64,000 nt of DNA from Lachnospiraceae bacterium (GCA_024682075.1 JAIKZQ010000027.1:38532-102531), one strand, 5' to 3'. Shown: positions 16,423-25,415, counted from the first letter of the stretch. Translations and numbers: made by a program. The notes: a model not told the origin generated them from the letters alone.

Positions 16423-17804
16423 ATGACGGCATCCTTATGAACATATATTACTGCATTCTGATAATGCTCCCTCCCATGCTCTCGGCGCCTTTGAGCGTGT
16501 ATTTCATTACGGAGGTACTCAGATACAGGATCAGAAATAAAAGATTTGCCTACGTTCTTGCTTTTGTTCTGGGAGCATTTGCAGGCATTGTTTTTGCCCT
16601 GACGGGATCGGATCTTACCGAAAGCGGATCTGTGCTTTCCGGTATCGCACTTTTGTTTTCTTCTTTTGTACTGCTAATTTACCTGGGTTTCAGCATGGTC
16701 GAAAGGAAATGGGTCAGGTTTCTGGTCGTATTCTTTTCAATGGATATCCTGACGGATCTAGGCACCATATTCAGCGGCCTGAGAGATCAGATCTATACGG
16801 CGGATGCGTGGAGCGATGATATTCGGATAATGTTTACCAGTACGATGATCTCGCTGCCGGGAATACTGTTTGAATTCCTGCTCTTTTCCCTGATCGCAAG
16901 GATGAGAAGGAAAAAGGATGACATGCCCCTTCCGCTTTCCATTATCATCGGACTGTGCCTTGTGCTGAACATATTCACGATGTTTCTTCCGGGTGAATAC
17001 GATGACACGGATCTTCTTCCTGTTGAAAAGCCCATCAGGATCGTGTTCATGCTTTCGGCGCTTGCATTCGTCACGATGCTCTTTTATGTGAGAGTTGCAA
17101 GAAAAGAGCGCGATGACCTCCGGGAAATGAACAGGATAAATGAGGAACTGATCGAGTCAGAGACCAGGTTCTTCGAAGCTTCCGCGGAGGCTAATGACAG
17201 GATCCGTGCAATGAAGCATGACATGAAAAACGATACCCAGGTCCTGCTCCTCCTGCTGGAAAACAGAGAATATGACAAGATGAAAGACTACCTCGAGGAG
17301 ATGGGACAGAACATCGTAAATGCAGACATAAGCGCTCATACCGGCAATACTATCGCGGATGCCATCATCGCCGAGAAAAAAGAAAAAGCGGACAAGGCCG
17401 GGATCAGAGTAAATGTATCGGGAGTTATAACAGATGTTGAATTCTCACCTGTTGATACCTGCAAGATCCTCGCGAATATTCTGGATAATGCAATTGAAGC
17501 CGTGTCAGATGAAAGGTTCTGCGATCTTGACCCTTCATATAAAGTCATTGACCTGAAGTTCAAGAGGACTGAGAAATTCTTCATGATATCCCAGACCAAT
17601 CCGTGCGTGGAAAAGCCGGAGATCAGGAACGGACTTATAGAGACGATCAAGGCAGATGTTATAAATCACGGATTCGGACTCTCAAGCATAAAGGATGCGG
17701 CAGCAGTGTACGGTGGTGAACTGTCGCTCGAATGCAATCCCAAACCTTATGGCTATGAATTCATCACTGAACTGATTTTCCCGGTGATTAAAGAATCGGA
17801 GTAA
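16419..17804 (+). CDS. GHKL-domain sensor histidine kinase (AgrC-like)
   Basis: A 461-residue membrane kinase. About six transmembrane helices occupy residues 1-230. A coiled segment ('EERDDLREMNRINEEL'-like) leads to the phospho-acceptor histidine in 'AMKHDMKNDTQ' near residue 267, and the GHKL ATPase domain follows with its N-box in 'ILANILDNAIEAV' near 352 and a glycine box in 'HGFGLSSIKDAA' near 417. The family senses peptides or cell-envelope stress. No small AgrD-like peptide gene and no AgrB-type peptidase lie beside it. It overlaps the response regulator by 4 bp and is clearly its partner. Confidence 0.92.
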   Translation: MNDGILMNIYYCILIMLPPMLSAPLSVYFITEVLRYRIRNKRFAYVLAFVLGAFAGIVFALTGSDLTESGSVLSGIALLFSSFVLLIYLGFSMVERKWVRFLVVFFSMDILTDLGTIFSGLRDQIYTADAWSDDIRIMFTSTMISLPGILFEFLLFSLIARMRRKKDDMPLPLSIIIGLCLVLNIFTMFLPGEYDDTDLLPVEKPIRIVFMLSALAFVTMLFYVRVARKERDDLREMNRINEELIESETRFFEASAEANDRIRAMKHDMKNDTQVLLLLLENREYDKMKDYLEEMGQNIVNADISAHTGNTIADAIIAEKKEKADKAGIRVNVSGVITDVEFSPVDTCKILANILDNAIEAVSDERFCDLDPSYKVIDLKFKRTEKFFMISQTNPCVEKPEIRNGLIETIKADVINHGFGLSSIKDAAAVYGGELSLECNPKPYGYEFITELIFPVIKESE

Positions 17805-17806
17805 CT

Positions 17807-19984
17807 ATGGCAAGATCATTTTCGAAAAACGATGCAGTACGCCTTGCTGAGGAGCATGAAAACCTGCTGATGAATCTTCAGCATGTGGCCTACAGTCTTG
17901 ATGACAGGAGAGCTCAGGTTAAAAGCAGTGCCGATGCGCTGATCCTTAATGAAGTGAATGCGATCCTGAGCGGGATACCCGTTGAGGAACTGAACCGTGA
18001 CGGTGCGGGAATTCGAATAAAGAATCTTAGAGATTCCGGCATTAATACGATAGCCGATGTACAGGCAGCGGGAACTTTCCGGCTTGAGGAGGTCGACGGC
18101 ATCAGTGAAAGCGGTGCCAGGAAGATCAAGAGTATCTCCCGGGAATATGCCGAAAAGGTTAAAAGCGGCATCCGCATAAAACTCAGCGCAGATACCAGAG
18201 ATGAGCAGAGCACGGCTCTTGTCGGTTCCATATACAGATATAAGTCGGCTGATGCACATTCGAAGGAAGCCGGAGCGCTTGTCTATGAAAATGCCGGAAG
18301 GATAAAGTCTGACATAGCGGATCTCGAACCGTCCAGGGGAACTTTCAAATGGCTCTTTTCCTCTTCGCAGGTAAAGCAGAAAGCGGAATCTGCATACAGT
18401 GACCTGGATATGCTGATGAGAGGCGAATACGGGATCAGGGCAGGCGGACTCTTAGAGAACGTAAGGCAGCTCGATTCGGATGACGGCAGTTTGGCATGGG
18501 CTGATTTCAAAAAAGATCCCATTTCGTATTTCACCATCCTGGAGGATGTATATCCGGGAATCCTGGAAAGCGAAGAAGAGGTATACGGTCTTCCCGAGGA
18601 TCTGTCCAAGGAAGTTGCCGAAGAGAAATGGTATCAGGAAGGACTTCACTGCAAGCTCAGAAGATATCAGGAGTGGGGAGTGAAATATGCGCTCCATCAA
18701 AAGAGAGTACTTCTCGGAGACGAGATGGGACTTGGAAAGACCGTTCAGGCAATTGCGACAATGGTGTCACTTAAGAATACCGGAGCGACTCATTTCGCAG
18801 TTGTGTGTCCCGCAAGTGTCCTGTCCAACTGGTGCAGGGAAATAAAGAAGCATTCTTCGCTTGAGGTTGTCAAGGTGCACGGAAAAGACCGCGAAGATGC
18901 ACTTGCATTGTGGATAGAACAGGGCGGCGTTGCAGTCACTACATATGAAACGACGGCACATTTTAAGCTTGATCCGGAATTTAAGTTCACCATGCTGGTA
19001 GTTGACGAGGCTCACTACATCAAGAATCCTGCAGCAGCCAGAACGAAGAATGTCAGGGAACTTAGCACCCATTCCGAGAGAATGCTTTTCATGACCGGTA
19101 CGGCACTTGAGAACAAGGTCGATGAAATGGTCTCACTCATGGAGATCCTTCAGCCGGAAGTCGCATCCGGTGTGAAGAATATGACATTCATGTCAAATGC
19201 TCCACAGTTCCGTGAGAAGGTTGCACCGGTTTATTACCGCAGAAAACGCGATCAGGTCCTTACAGAACTTCCCGAGCTCATCGAGAACATGGAGTGGTGC
19301 GAGATGACACCTCAGGAAGAAGCAGCTTATGTAAAAACTTTGTATTCGGGTAATCTGATGGCTGTCAGAAGAGTCTCGTGGAATGTTGAGGACCTGAAGT
19401 ATTCTTCCAAGGCTAACCGCCTGAAAGAGATAGTCGAAGAAGCCAGGGATGATGACAGGAAGGTGATAGTGTTCTCATTCTTCCTCGATACGTTAAAAGC
19501 GGTATGCGAGGTGCTGGGTGATGTCTGCACCGAGCCGATAAACGGATCGGTACCGCCCTCACGCAGACAGGAGATAATCGACGAATTCGACAATGCACCT
19601 GCAGGAACCGTTCTTCCCGCGCAGATACAGTCCGGCGGAACGGGACTTAATATCCAGTCTGCAAGTGTTGTCGTCATATGTGAACCTCAGTACAAACCTT
19701 CCACGGAAAACCAGGCGATCTCCAGAGCCTACCGCATGGGTCAGGCCAGAAACGTGCTTGTCTACAGACTCATGAGCGACGAGACCGTGGATGAAAGGAT
19801 CCTGGAGATCTTAGAGAGGAAGCAGAAAGAATTCGATGCCTTCGCAGACAAGTCCGTTGCAGGAGAGGCAAGCATTGAACTTAGCGAGAAGGAAGTCGGA
19901 GACATAATCGGAGCTGAACTGGAGAGGATCAATGAGGGTAAGAATGCCGGCGAATTATCTGAGATGGCAGTGAGCCCGACATAA
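17807..19984 (+). CDS. SNF2-family helicase-like ATPase
   Basis: A 725-residue SWI2/SNF2 ATPase. Residues 1-285 are outside the motor; within them residues 62-120 resemble a helix-hairpin-helix segment ('LRDSGINTIADVQAAG', 'GISESGARKIKSIS'). Motor motifs are Q-motif 'LRRYQEWGVKYAL', Walker A 'GDEMGLGKTVQAI' near 304, DEAH box 'VVDEAHYIKN' near 403, 'FMTGTALENK' (III), and 'QAISRAYRMGQARNV' (VI) near 636. Bacterial members act on DNA or RNA polymerase-DNA complexes (RapA) or in defence systems; no defence partners are present. It begins 2 bp after the kinase stop with a weak site (GAGTAAC). Confidence 0.92.
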   Translation: MARSFSKNDAVRLAEEHENLLMNLQHVAYSLDDRRAQVKSSADALILNEVNAILSGIPVEELNRDGAGIRIKNLRDSGINTIADVQAAGTFRLEEVDGISESGARKIKSISREYAEKVKSGIRIKLSADTRDEQSTALVGSIYRYKSADAHSKEAGALVYENAGRIKSDIADLEPSRGTFKWLFSSSQVKQKAESAYSDLDMLMRGEYGIRAGGLLENVRQLDSDDGSLAWADFKKDPISYFTILEDVYPGILESEEEVYGLPEDLSKEVAEEKWYQEGLHCKLRRYQEWGVKYALHQKRVLLGDEMGLGKTVQAIATMVSLKNTGATHFAVVCPASVLSNWCREIKKHSSLEVVKVHGKDREDALALWIEQGGVAVTTYETTAHFKLDPEFKFTMLVVDEAHYIKNPAAARTKNVRELSTHSERMLFMTGTALENKVDEMVSLMEILQPEVASGVKNMTFMSNAPQFREKVAPVYYRRKRDQVLTELPELIENMEWCEMTPQEEAAYVKTLYSGNLMAVRRVSWNVEDLKYSSKANRLKEIVEEARDDDRKVIVFSFFLDTLKAVCEVLGDVCTEPINGSVPPSRRQEIIDEFDNAPAGTVLPAQIQSGGTGLNIQSASVVVICEPQYKPSTENQAISRAYRMGQARNVLVYRLMSDETVDERILEILERKQKEFDAFADKSVAGEASIELSEKEVGDIIGAELERINEGKNAGELSEMAVSPT

Positions 19985-19989
19985 CAAAT

Positions 19990-20020
19990 GGTGCAAAAAG
20001 GGACGGTTCTTTTCTGCACC
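19990..20020. repeat. GGGACGGTTC repeat with a different arm, copy E
   Basis: GGTGCA and TGCACC arms enclose AAAAGGGACGGTTCTTTTC. The core is shared with copies A to D, but the arms are GTGCA rather than GTGAAC. It lies 5 bp after the SNF2 stop. Confidence 0.7.
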
Positions 20021-20038
20021 CTTTATGCGTGATATGAA

Positions 20039-20071
20039 AATCCCCCTGTGACTTGCGGTCACGGGGGGATT
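20039..20071. terminator. Bidirectional terminator between convergent genes
   Basis: AATCCCCCTGTGAC at 20039-20052 pairs with GTCACGGGGGGATT at 20058-20071 (one G-U pair) around TTGCG. It has T-rich flanks in both directions and separates the SNF2 gene from the minus-strand nuclease gene. Confidence 0.85.
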
Positions 20072-20086
20072 GCTTCTTTAGTGCTT

Positions 20087-20989
20087 TCAGTCTTCTTCCG
20101 GATGAAGCGCCATCTGGATTTCCTCAGGATCATAATCCGGTGCGAATTTTAAAGCCATTTCATAGATCGTGGAAACGGTTGCTTCGTCTTCGTCAAGATC
20201 TTCTGCTATTTCGGAAACACTTTTGCCACGCTTGATTTTCTTGCATATTCCACTGATCAGGTGGAGTTCAAAACCTTCTTCCCGTGACAGCTTCTTCTCC
20301 CAATCTATCCTATCACCCAAAGTCATATAATTCCCCCTTATCTCCGGATCACGGCGGACATTAGTGACATACCGGTCAACTTCCTTCGTTGCATCATCCA
20401 CAGCAGAATTATTCCGACTGTTTTGAAGATATTTTAGCATATTGCGTATACTGTCGCTACCGCCTTTCTGACCCTTGGTGTAGAAATACAGGAATGTGAG
20501 GCCGTCTCCATAATCAAGGTCCGGTATCTCTTCACATTTGTTATGAATGGTGTAAAGCATATAGTCATTTCCGAATACATCAAAATCACTGATGAAGATC
20601 ACATACAGATCAGGAAGCAGGGAAAAATCCTTGTCACCTGTTTTCATATATCTGCTGTCAATCTTAGCCTGTCTGAAGCGAAGAGACCTTTCAAAATGTC
20701 CTTCATTTTGTGTGTGAGGTTCGATGTCATATACATTAACGGCGCGTGTATCGTCTCCGGGATCGGATTCCATCACTTCGACATCAAGTCTCACTCCGCG
20801 CATTCCGATACCGGAACCGTGTATATACCTTTGTGCGTGTACACTGACTTTACCGATCTTGCGTTGCAGCAGAACAGACAGAAGTATCCTGCAGAAATCT
20901 TCTCCGACATCCGGGTCTGACGCCACAAGATTCATGAACACGTCATCCATCAGATCTACATCATCAATATTCTTTATTCTTTTCATCAT
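20087..20989 (-). CDS. PD-(D/E)XK nuclease-family transposase (Rpn-like)
   Basis: A 300-residue protein of the family annotated as 'PD-(D/E)XK nuclease family transposase', related to Rpn recombination-promoting nucleases. It begins 'DDVDLMDDVFMNLVASDP', and the catalytic core is visible as 'RGVRLDVEVMESD' (D of the PD pair) followed by 'AVNVYDIEPHTQ' (E/D-x-Q variant) at about residues 65-92; 'RSLRFRQAKIDSRYMKTG' follows. A C-terminal HTH-like piece ('GKSVSEIAEDLDEDEATV') closes it. These genes are often multicopy and move, but no terminal repeats were found. The CTTTCAT-side start at 20989 has AGGGAGAATC upstream. It may be an active nuclease or a domesticated copy. Confidence 0.88.
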   Translation of the reverse strand: MMKRIKNIDDVDLMDDVFMNLVASDPDVGEDFCRILLSVLLQRKIGKVSVHAQRYIHGSGIGMRGVRLDVEVMESDPGDDTRAVNVYDIEPHTQNEGHFERSLRFRQAKIDSRYMKTGDKDFSLLPDLYVIFISDFDVFGNDYMLYTIHNKCEEIPDLDYGDGLTFLYFYTKGQKGGSDSIRNMLKYLQNSRNNSAVDDATKEVDRYVTNVRRDPEIRGNYMTLGDRIDWEKKLSREEGFELHLISGICKKIKRGKSVSEIAEDLDEDEATVSTIYEMALKFAPDYDPEEIQMALHPEED

Positions 20990-21026
20990 AGATTCTCCCT
21001 AAAAATGCAACACTAAGTAAACATCA

Positions 21027-21203
21027 GGATCCTTCAGAGGGAGTATGATGAAGCAGACCTGGGATTATCTGCAGAAGTTCATTCATATATCTTCTTAAAA
21101 AAGTATCAGACCATCCGAGACTAAAGCAAAGCTTGAGGAAAGGTTTGGGCGATATGCCCGGAACTTTCTAACCAAAGATGAATCACTGATGAGAGAATTC
21201 TAG
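21027..21203 (+). pseudogene. Possible decayed coding remnant
   Basis: The 320 bp between the nuclease and the large GH43 gene contain no intact gene. Two fragments in different frames look coding: one from 21027 (RILQREYDEADLG and onward to a stop near 21122) and one ending at the stop at 21201-21203 (KLEERFGRYARNFLTKDES). They may be the remains of one frameshifted gene beside the mobile nuclease. No family was recognised. Confidence 0.25.
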
Positions 21204-21265
21204 CACAGAATATACCCGGATTCAAAATGGTTCTTTGTAATAATTTATTATCAGTGCAATGCAAG

Positions 21266-21287
21266 ACCGCCCTCTTGCGAGGGCGGT
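21266..21287 (-). terminator. Hairpin downstream of the large GH43 gene
   Basis: ACCGCCCTC at 21266-21274 pairs exactly with GAGGGCGGT at 21279-21287 around TTGC. It lies 24 bp past the GH43 stop on the minus strand. The T-tract is poor, so it may act only as an mRNA end stabiliser or weak terminator. Confidence 0.6.
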
Positions 21288-21310
21288 ACATCATTTCATA
21301 AAACCTTCAT

Positions 21311-23035
21311 TTAGCTGTACTTAAACTTCGAAAACGTCGCGCTTCCTCCGGTTTCCTTCGTGCTGAAGACGAAGAGGCCGACTCTTGCTCCGGTGAAGTG
21401 GTCGAGCTTGAAGACGAGCTTCTGCGGTGCTCCGATGGAATGGCGGGTGCCTTCCGGCTCTTTGTATCCGAAGTATGCGGTGTCATCCGCTTTGGGAAGA
21501 TTCGTGAGGCTCATGGTCTTGCTCGGATCCACGGTTCCGTTCAGAAGGGTATGGTCGAAGCATACCGCAACATGCAGTTTTATCCTGGTGGATGACAGCT
21601 TAACTTTCTCCATCACCTTTCCGGGTTCCGTGTCATGCCTTTCACCCCACATGCCGCCTTCTACTGTGCGCGAGCACATGATGACATAATAGTCATCGCC
21701 TTCTTTCGTGATGCCGACGAATGCATAGCAGCTTTCAAGTATGCACAGTCCTGCTACATCGCCATCTTTCAGATTAGCCGCATCCACCTCGACATTGCAT
21801 GCACATCCGGGGAAGCGTGTTCTCTGCGTGAGAACGTTCCTGGCCTGTACCAGATTCTTGCAGATCTTGTCAGTCGTGACCGTGAAGGTTCCTTCTTCGG
21901 GATCTCTCGTGATCAGTGACATGTCCGGCTCGTGTGAAAACTGCCAGCAGCTCTTGAATCCGAACGTGTCATTAATGCCGGGGATGTCGGATGCATCTTT
22001 GAAATCATCGCTTGATACGAGAGGAGTGTAATTGTATCCGGGATACAGATCCGTCACCTCGAACTTGGAAGGGATGATGCCGTCATTTCCGAATGTCGGG
22101 AAATATGCTTCGTATGATTCTTCCAGCGGACGGATCATGCGGTCTTCCCCGGAAGTGACATAGGTGTCGGCAAGTGATCCGAGATCTGTCTTTTTCCAGG
22201 ATACGGGCATAAGTATCGGGATCCTTCCGACAGCGCCACTGTCCTGGAAAAGTATCGCGTATTCTTTTCCGTCGGGATCACAGACTATTCCGCCCTGTGC
22301 GCATCCGCTCTTTCTGAAGCCCCTGTCATCATCCATCACGTCCATTCCGTAATAAGGGCCGAAGGGAGAGTCCGCAACATAGCAGCCCTCGGTTCGTCTT
22401 GCGGTGGACTTGGGCATATGTATCATGAAGAGGTAATATTTTCCGCTTATCTTATATAGATGCGATCCTTCATATCCGAGATAGACATCATCGGTGTCGC
22501 GGAGTATCAGTGTCTCGGGCTCTGAGTCCTCATCACTCAGGATCAGCCTCGTTCCGTCTTCGGAAGAGTCTTCCTTATCGGGAATCCCCTTCAGTTCTCT
22601 TATGTAGATCTCCTTGTTGCCGTATACGATGTATATGCGTCCGTCGTTATCGAACAGGATAGAGTTGTCATGATAGAAGCCGTTTAACGTACTCTTTTTC
22701 CACGGACCTGTGATAGAAGAGGAGCTGTACACATATGTCTTGTGCGTGTCGTTTGCGACAAAGCATATGTAGAAAAAGCCGTCATGGTATCTGAGCGAAG
22801 CAGCCCACATGCCCTGTCCGTAGATATTCTCTTCACCTTCGATGCGCTGTGCGGGTATGGAATCAAGAGTGTCATAGACATATGCCGCATGCTCCCAGTT
22901 CACCAGGTCGTAGGATCTGAGGATCTCACATCCCGGCATGAAGTACATCGTGGTGCTGACCATGTAATAGGTATCGTCCACGCGTATGACATCGGGATCC
23001 GGATAATCAAGTTTTAAAAGCGGATTGATCTTCAT
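21311..23035 (-). CDS. Two-domain GH43 beta-xylosidase/arabinofuranosidase
   Basis: A 574-residue GH43 enzyme with a catalytic propeller (about 1-310) and a C-terminal concanavalin-like beta-sandwich (about 350-574). The base aspartate lies in 'LDYPDPDVIRVDDTYYMVS' near residue 13, the second aspartate in 'FYHDNSILFDNDGRIYIVYG' near 123, and the acid glutamate in 'LGYEGSHLYKISGKYYLF' near 188. The two-domain form is typical of xylan- and arabinoxylan-oligosaccharide-degrading enzymes. No signal peptide is present, so it is intracellular. It lies on the minus strand downstream of the AIM24 gene with 42 bp between, so the two may share a promoter. The start has GAGGCAAA upstream. Confidence 0.92.
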   Translation of the reverse strand: MKINPLLKLDYPDPDVIRVDDTYYMVSTTMYFMPGCEILRSYDLVNWEHAAYVYDTLDSIPAQRIEGEENIYGQGMWAASLRYHDGFFYICFVANDTHKTYVYSSSSITGPWKKSTLNGFYHDNSILFDNDGRIYIVYGNKEIYIRELKGIPDKEDSSEDGTRLILSDEDSEPETLILRDTDDVYLGYEGSHLYKISGKYYLFMIHMPKSTARRTEGCYVADSPFGPYYGMDVMDDDRGFRKSGCAQGGIVCDPDGKEYAILFQDSGAVGRIPILMPVSWKKTDLGSLADTYVTSGEDRMIRPLEESYEAYFPTFGNDGIIPSKFEVTDLYPGYNYTPLVSSDDFKDASDIPGINDTFGFKSCWQFSHEPDMSLITRDPEEGTFTVTTDKICKNLVQARNVLTQRTRFPGCACNVEVDAANLKDGDVAGLCILESCYAFVGITKEGDDYYVIMCSRTVEGGMWGERHDTEPGKVMEKVKLSSTRIKLHVAVCFDHTLLNGTVDPSKTMSLTNLPKADDTAYFGYKEPEGTRHSIGAPQKLVFKLDHFTGARVGLFVFSTKETGGSATFSKFKYS

Positions 23036-23077
23036 TTTGCCTCCGGCATGAATCTGTAATATGTTGAGCTGCTCTCA

Positions 23078-23761
23078 TTATCCCTTGTTGGTAGGAAGAT
23101 AAGGGATGAGTGCGCCTGCAAGCTGAGGAACGGGCATGGTCTGAAGCCACAGATGTCCGGGGCCGGTGACTACGGTGTTGAAGATTCCCTCACCGCCGAA
23201 GAATATGTTCTTAAGTCCGGGAACGGTCTGAACGTCGATGGAACAGGTAGCGCTCATTGCTGCAAGATATCCGGTGTCGATGACCATCTGCTGTCCGGGC
23301 TGAAGGTCATATTCCTTGACGAATCCGTCGAATTCAAGGAATGCGATTCCCTGGCCGGATAATTTCTGCATGATGAAGCCTTCGCCGCCGACAAGGCCTG
23401 AACCGATCTTCTTCTGGAAAAATACGGAAAGCTCTACACCTGCCGAGGATGCGAGGAATGCCTTCTTCTGTGCCACGAGCTCCTGTCCGGGTGCGATCTG
23501 GAAAGCACGGATGGATCCGGGGAAACTGGAAGCGAATGCGATCATTCCTGCTCCGCCCTGTGCGGTATAGCGATTCTGGAAAAGGCTCTCGCCGGAGAAA
23601 GCTCTGCCGAGCATCTTGCCGACTCCGCCGCCGGATGTTGTCTCCATCTTCATATTGGGTGTCATCCAGCTCATTGCTCCGCTTTCGGTGATCATGGTCT
23701 CTCCGGGATCAAGAGAGCAGATCACTACCGGTAAAGGTTCGCCTTCGATTGAATATTGCAT
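23078..23761 (-). CDS. AIM24-family protein (TIGR00266 type)
   Basis: A 227-residue beta-sandwich protein of the AIM24/TIGR00266 family. It starts 'MQYSIEGEPLPVVIC' and has the family's 'ESGAMSWMTPNMKMET' near residue 27, the glycine-rich 'GGGVGKMLGRAFSGES' near 44, 'PGSIRAFQI' and 'GPGHLWLQTMP' near 205. The family is very widespread; its biochemical role is unknown (human and yeast relatives sit in mitochondria). The protein is cytoplasmic and lacks membrane segments. GAGGAGGAAC lies just before the start. Its 5' leader holds three 18-bp tandem repeats. Confidence 0.92.
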   Translation of the reverse strand: MQYSIEGEPLPVVICSLDPGETMITESGAMSWMTPNMKMETTSGGGVGKMLGRAFSGESLFQNRYTAQGGAGMIAFASSFPGSIRAFQIAPGQELVAQKKAFLASSAGVELSVFFQKKIGSGLVGGEGFIMQKLSGQGIAFLEFDGFVKEYDLQPGQQMVIDTGYLAAMSATCSIDVQTVPGLKNIFFGGEGIFNTVVTGPGHLWLQTMPVPQLAGALIPYLPTNKG

Positions 23762-23775
23762 GTTTGTTCCTCCTC

Positions 23776-23829
23776 ATAATTGTTTTACATCGGATAATTG
23801 TTTTGCATCGGATAATTATTTAACATCGG
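23776..23829 (-). repeat. Three 18-bp tandem repeats in the AIM24 leader
   Basis: Three exact-period copies: ATAATTGTTTTACATCGG, ATAATTGTTTTGCATCGG and ATAATTATTTAACATCGG. They lie between the AIM24 promoter-like site and its ribosome site, so they would be transcribed in the 5' leader. Confidence 0.85.
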
Positions 23830-23853
23830 ATGGATCTGCTGATGTTAATTGAT

Positions 23854-23859
23854 ATTATA
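23854..23859 (-). promoter_or_regulatory. Putative -10 site for the AIM24 gene
   Basis: The minus strand reads TATAAT in an AT-rich block. A -35 match at 17 bp is weak (GGTGAA). The distance to the AIM24 start is about 90 bp, leaving a leader that includes the tandem repeats. Confidence 0.4.
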
Positions 23860-23905
23860 TAGCATTTTGAGACATTTTCACCAGGCGGTTTTACAAGGCG
23901 ATCTA

Positions 23906-23914
23906 TGGTATAAT
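23906..23914 (+). promoter_or_regulatory. Extended -10 promoter for smr
   Basis: TGGTATAAT is a perfect extended -10 (TGnTATAAT), 42 bp before the smr start. It is back to back with the minus-strand AIM24 site. Confidence 0.6.
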
Positions 23915-23956
23915 CAAAAAGTATTTTGCATGAAATTGCGACATGAGGACTCTTTG

Positions 23957-24205
23957 ATGAATGAATCGTTTATCGACATAGATCTGCACGGGATGCGGAC
24001 TGAAGAGGCGGAAAAGGCTGTTGAAAAGGCGGTTGCCTCAGCCGGCCCCGGGACATACCAGATCCGCGTGATCCACGGGTATAACCGCGGCACGAGTCTT
24101 CGCGACATGATATATGACAGTTTTCGCTATAATGATAAGGTAAAGCGCATAATTCCCGGGGATAACCGGGGGATCACCGTGCTTGTTTTAAGGGAGCTAT
24201 ACTGA
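23957..24205 (+). CDS. Stand-alone Smr-domain protein
   Basis: An 82-residue Smr domain. The family signature '[13 protein letters not shown]' at residues 6-18 and '[17 protein letters not shown]' near residue 38 (the HGxG-like active site, here HGYNRG) are clear. Smr domains are nicking nucleases or RNA endonucleases such as those acting at collided ribosomes; small isolated ones are uncharacterised. I chose the ATG at 23957, with GAGG upstream, because the domain starts there; the frame is open 36 codons further up but without a family match or ribosome site and past the promoter. It is followed after 2 bp by the aminotransferase gene. Confidence 0.85.
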   Translation: MNESFIDIDLHGMRTEEAEKAVEKAVASAGPGTYQIRVIHGYNRGTSLRDMIYDSFRYNDKVKRIIPGDNRGITVLVLRELY

Positions 24206-24207
24206 TC

Positions 24208-25302
24208 ATGAACATAATGACTAACAGAATGGACCTGGGCTTTCAGAAGCATCAGGCCGAGTACGAGGAGGCGGCCCTCATGGTGCTTCGGAGCGGATGG
24301 TACATCCTCGGAAAAGAGGTCGAAGCATTTGAAGAGGAGTTCGCTGCTTTTCACGGAGAGGGGCTGTCCTGCGCGGGTGTTGCAAACGGGCTTGATGCAC
24401 TTGTCCTCGGAATAAGGGCGCTCGGGATAGGCGAGGGGGACGAGGTCATAGTCCAGGGCAATACATACATCGCATCCGTGATGGGGGCTTCAATAAACGG
24501 AGCTACTCCCGTCTTCGTTGAGCCGGATGAGCATCACCAGATAGATGTGACGAAGATCGAGGCTGCTGTCACTCCGAGGACCAGGGCAGTTCTGGTCGTG
24601 CACCTGTACGGGCTCATCTGCGACATGGATGAAGTCGTGAAGATATGCAGGAAGCATAATCTTAAGCTGGTGGAGGACTGCGCACAGTCCCACGGCGCAA
24701 AGTGGAACGGAAAGCTTGCGGGCACATTCGGGGATGTGGGATGTTTTTCCTTCTATCCTTCCAAGAACATCGGAGCTTTCGGCGATGCGGGCGCATGCAT
24801 TTCCCCGGATCCGGAGCTCATACGGAAGATCAAAGTTCTCAGGAATTACGGATCAGGCAAACGTTATTACAACGAAGTCGTGGGCGTAAACAGCAGGCTT
24901 GATGAGATTCAGGCCGCAATGCTCAGGGTCAGGATGAAATACATCGATGAGATCACTGAGGAAAGACGTAAGATCGCGTCCGTATATGATGAGAAGATCA
25001 CTAATCAGGGCATCATTAAACCCGTACAGCTTACAGGCGGATTTGCGGTATATCATCAGTATGTGATCCGCAGCGAAAGGCGTGATGAGCTGATCGGATA
25101 TCTTAAGGAAAAAGGCATCGGGACGATAATCCATTATCCCGTTCCTCCCCATCTTCAGGAGGCATATGCTTACCTTGGGCACCATAAAGGTGACTATCCG
25201 ATATGTGAAAAGTATGCGGATGAAGTGCTGTCCATCCCCATATATAATGGGCTTACATCGGAAGATCAGGAATACGTTATCGATGCACTGAATAATTTCT
25301 GA
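24208..25302 (+). CDS. DegT/DnrJ/EryC1/StrS sugar aminotransferase
   Basis: A 364-residue PLP enzyme that aminates keto-sugars bound to nucleotides. Motifs are '[16 protein letters not shown]' at about residues 30-45, '[16 protein letters not shown]' near 58, '[15 protein letters not shown]' near 153, and the PLP lysine in '[17 protein letters not shown]' near 182. '[24 protein letters not shown]' near 215 completes the family set. The closest named relatives that I can recall are dTDP-3-amino-3,6-dideoxy-hexose transaminases (FdtB/QdtB type), but no other nucleotide-sugar genes lie here, so the substrate is open. A weak AGGGAG is 12 bp before the ATG. It forms a short operon with smr and ends at a strong terminator. 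Confidence 0.9.
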   Translation: MNIMTNRMDLGFQKHQAEYEEAALMVLRSGWYILGKEVEAFEEEFAAFHGEGLSCAGVANGLDALVLGIRALGIGEGDEVIVQGNTYIASVMGASINGATPVFVEPDEHHQIDVTKIEAAVTPRTRAVLVVHLYGLICDMDEVVKICRKHNLKLVEDCAQSHGAKWNGKLAGTFGDVGCFSFYPSKNIGAFGDAGACISPDPELIRKIKVLRNYGSGKRYYNEVVGVNSRLDEIQAAMLRVRMKYIDEITEERRKIASVYDEKITNQGIIKPVQLTGGFAVYHQYVIRSERRDELIGYLKEKGIGTIIHYPVPPHLQEAYAYLGHHKGDYPICEKYADEVLSIPIYNGLTSEDQEYVIDALNNF

Positions 25303-25333
25303 AACTTTAAATGATAAATCAATAGGCTACATT

Positions 25334-25378
25334 AAATCAGGTCAATTTTTCTCAAAATGAAAATTGACCTGATTTTTT
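25334..25378 (+). terminator. Strong intrinsic terminator after the aminotransferase gene
   Basis: AAATCAGGTCAATTTT at 25334-25349 pairs perfectly over 16 bp with 25360-25375, followed by a T-run to 25378. It isolates the leuA promoter region from upstream transcription. Confidence 0.92.
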
Positions 25379-25415
25379 GCAAAAGCCACTAAAATTCGGC
25401 ACTTTGATACAGCGG

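Noticed and set aside
10397..17804. Lantibiotic or bacteriocin gene cluster
   Set aside because: No precursor peptide, modification enzyme or processing protease gene is visible.
17807..21000. A defence island built on the SNF2 helicase and PD-(D/E)XK nuclease
   Set aside because: The two are convergent with a terminator between, the nuclease belongs to a transposase-like family, and no other defence gene is present.
23776..23829. CRISPR array
   Set aside because: The 18-bp units are contiguous, without spacers, and no cas genes are present.
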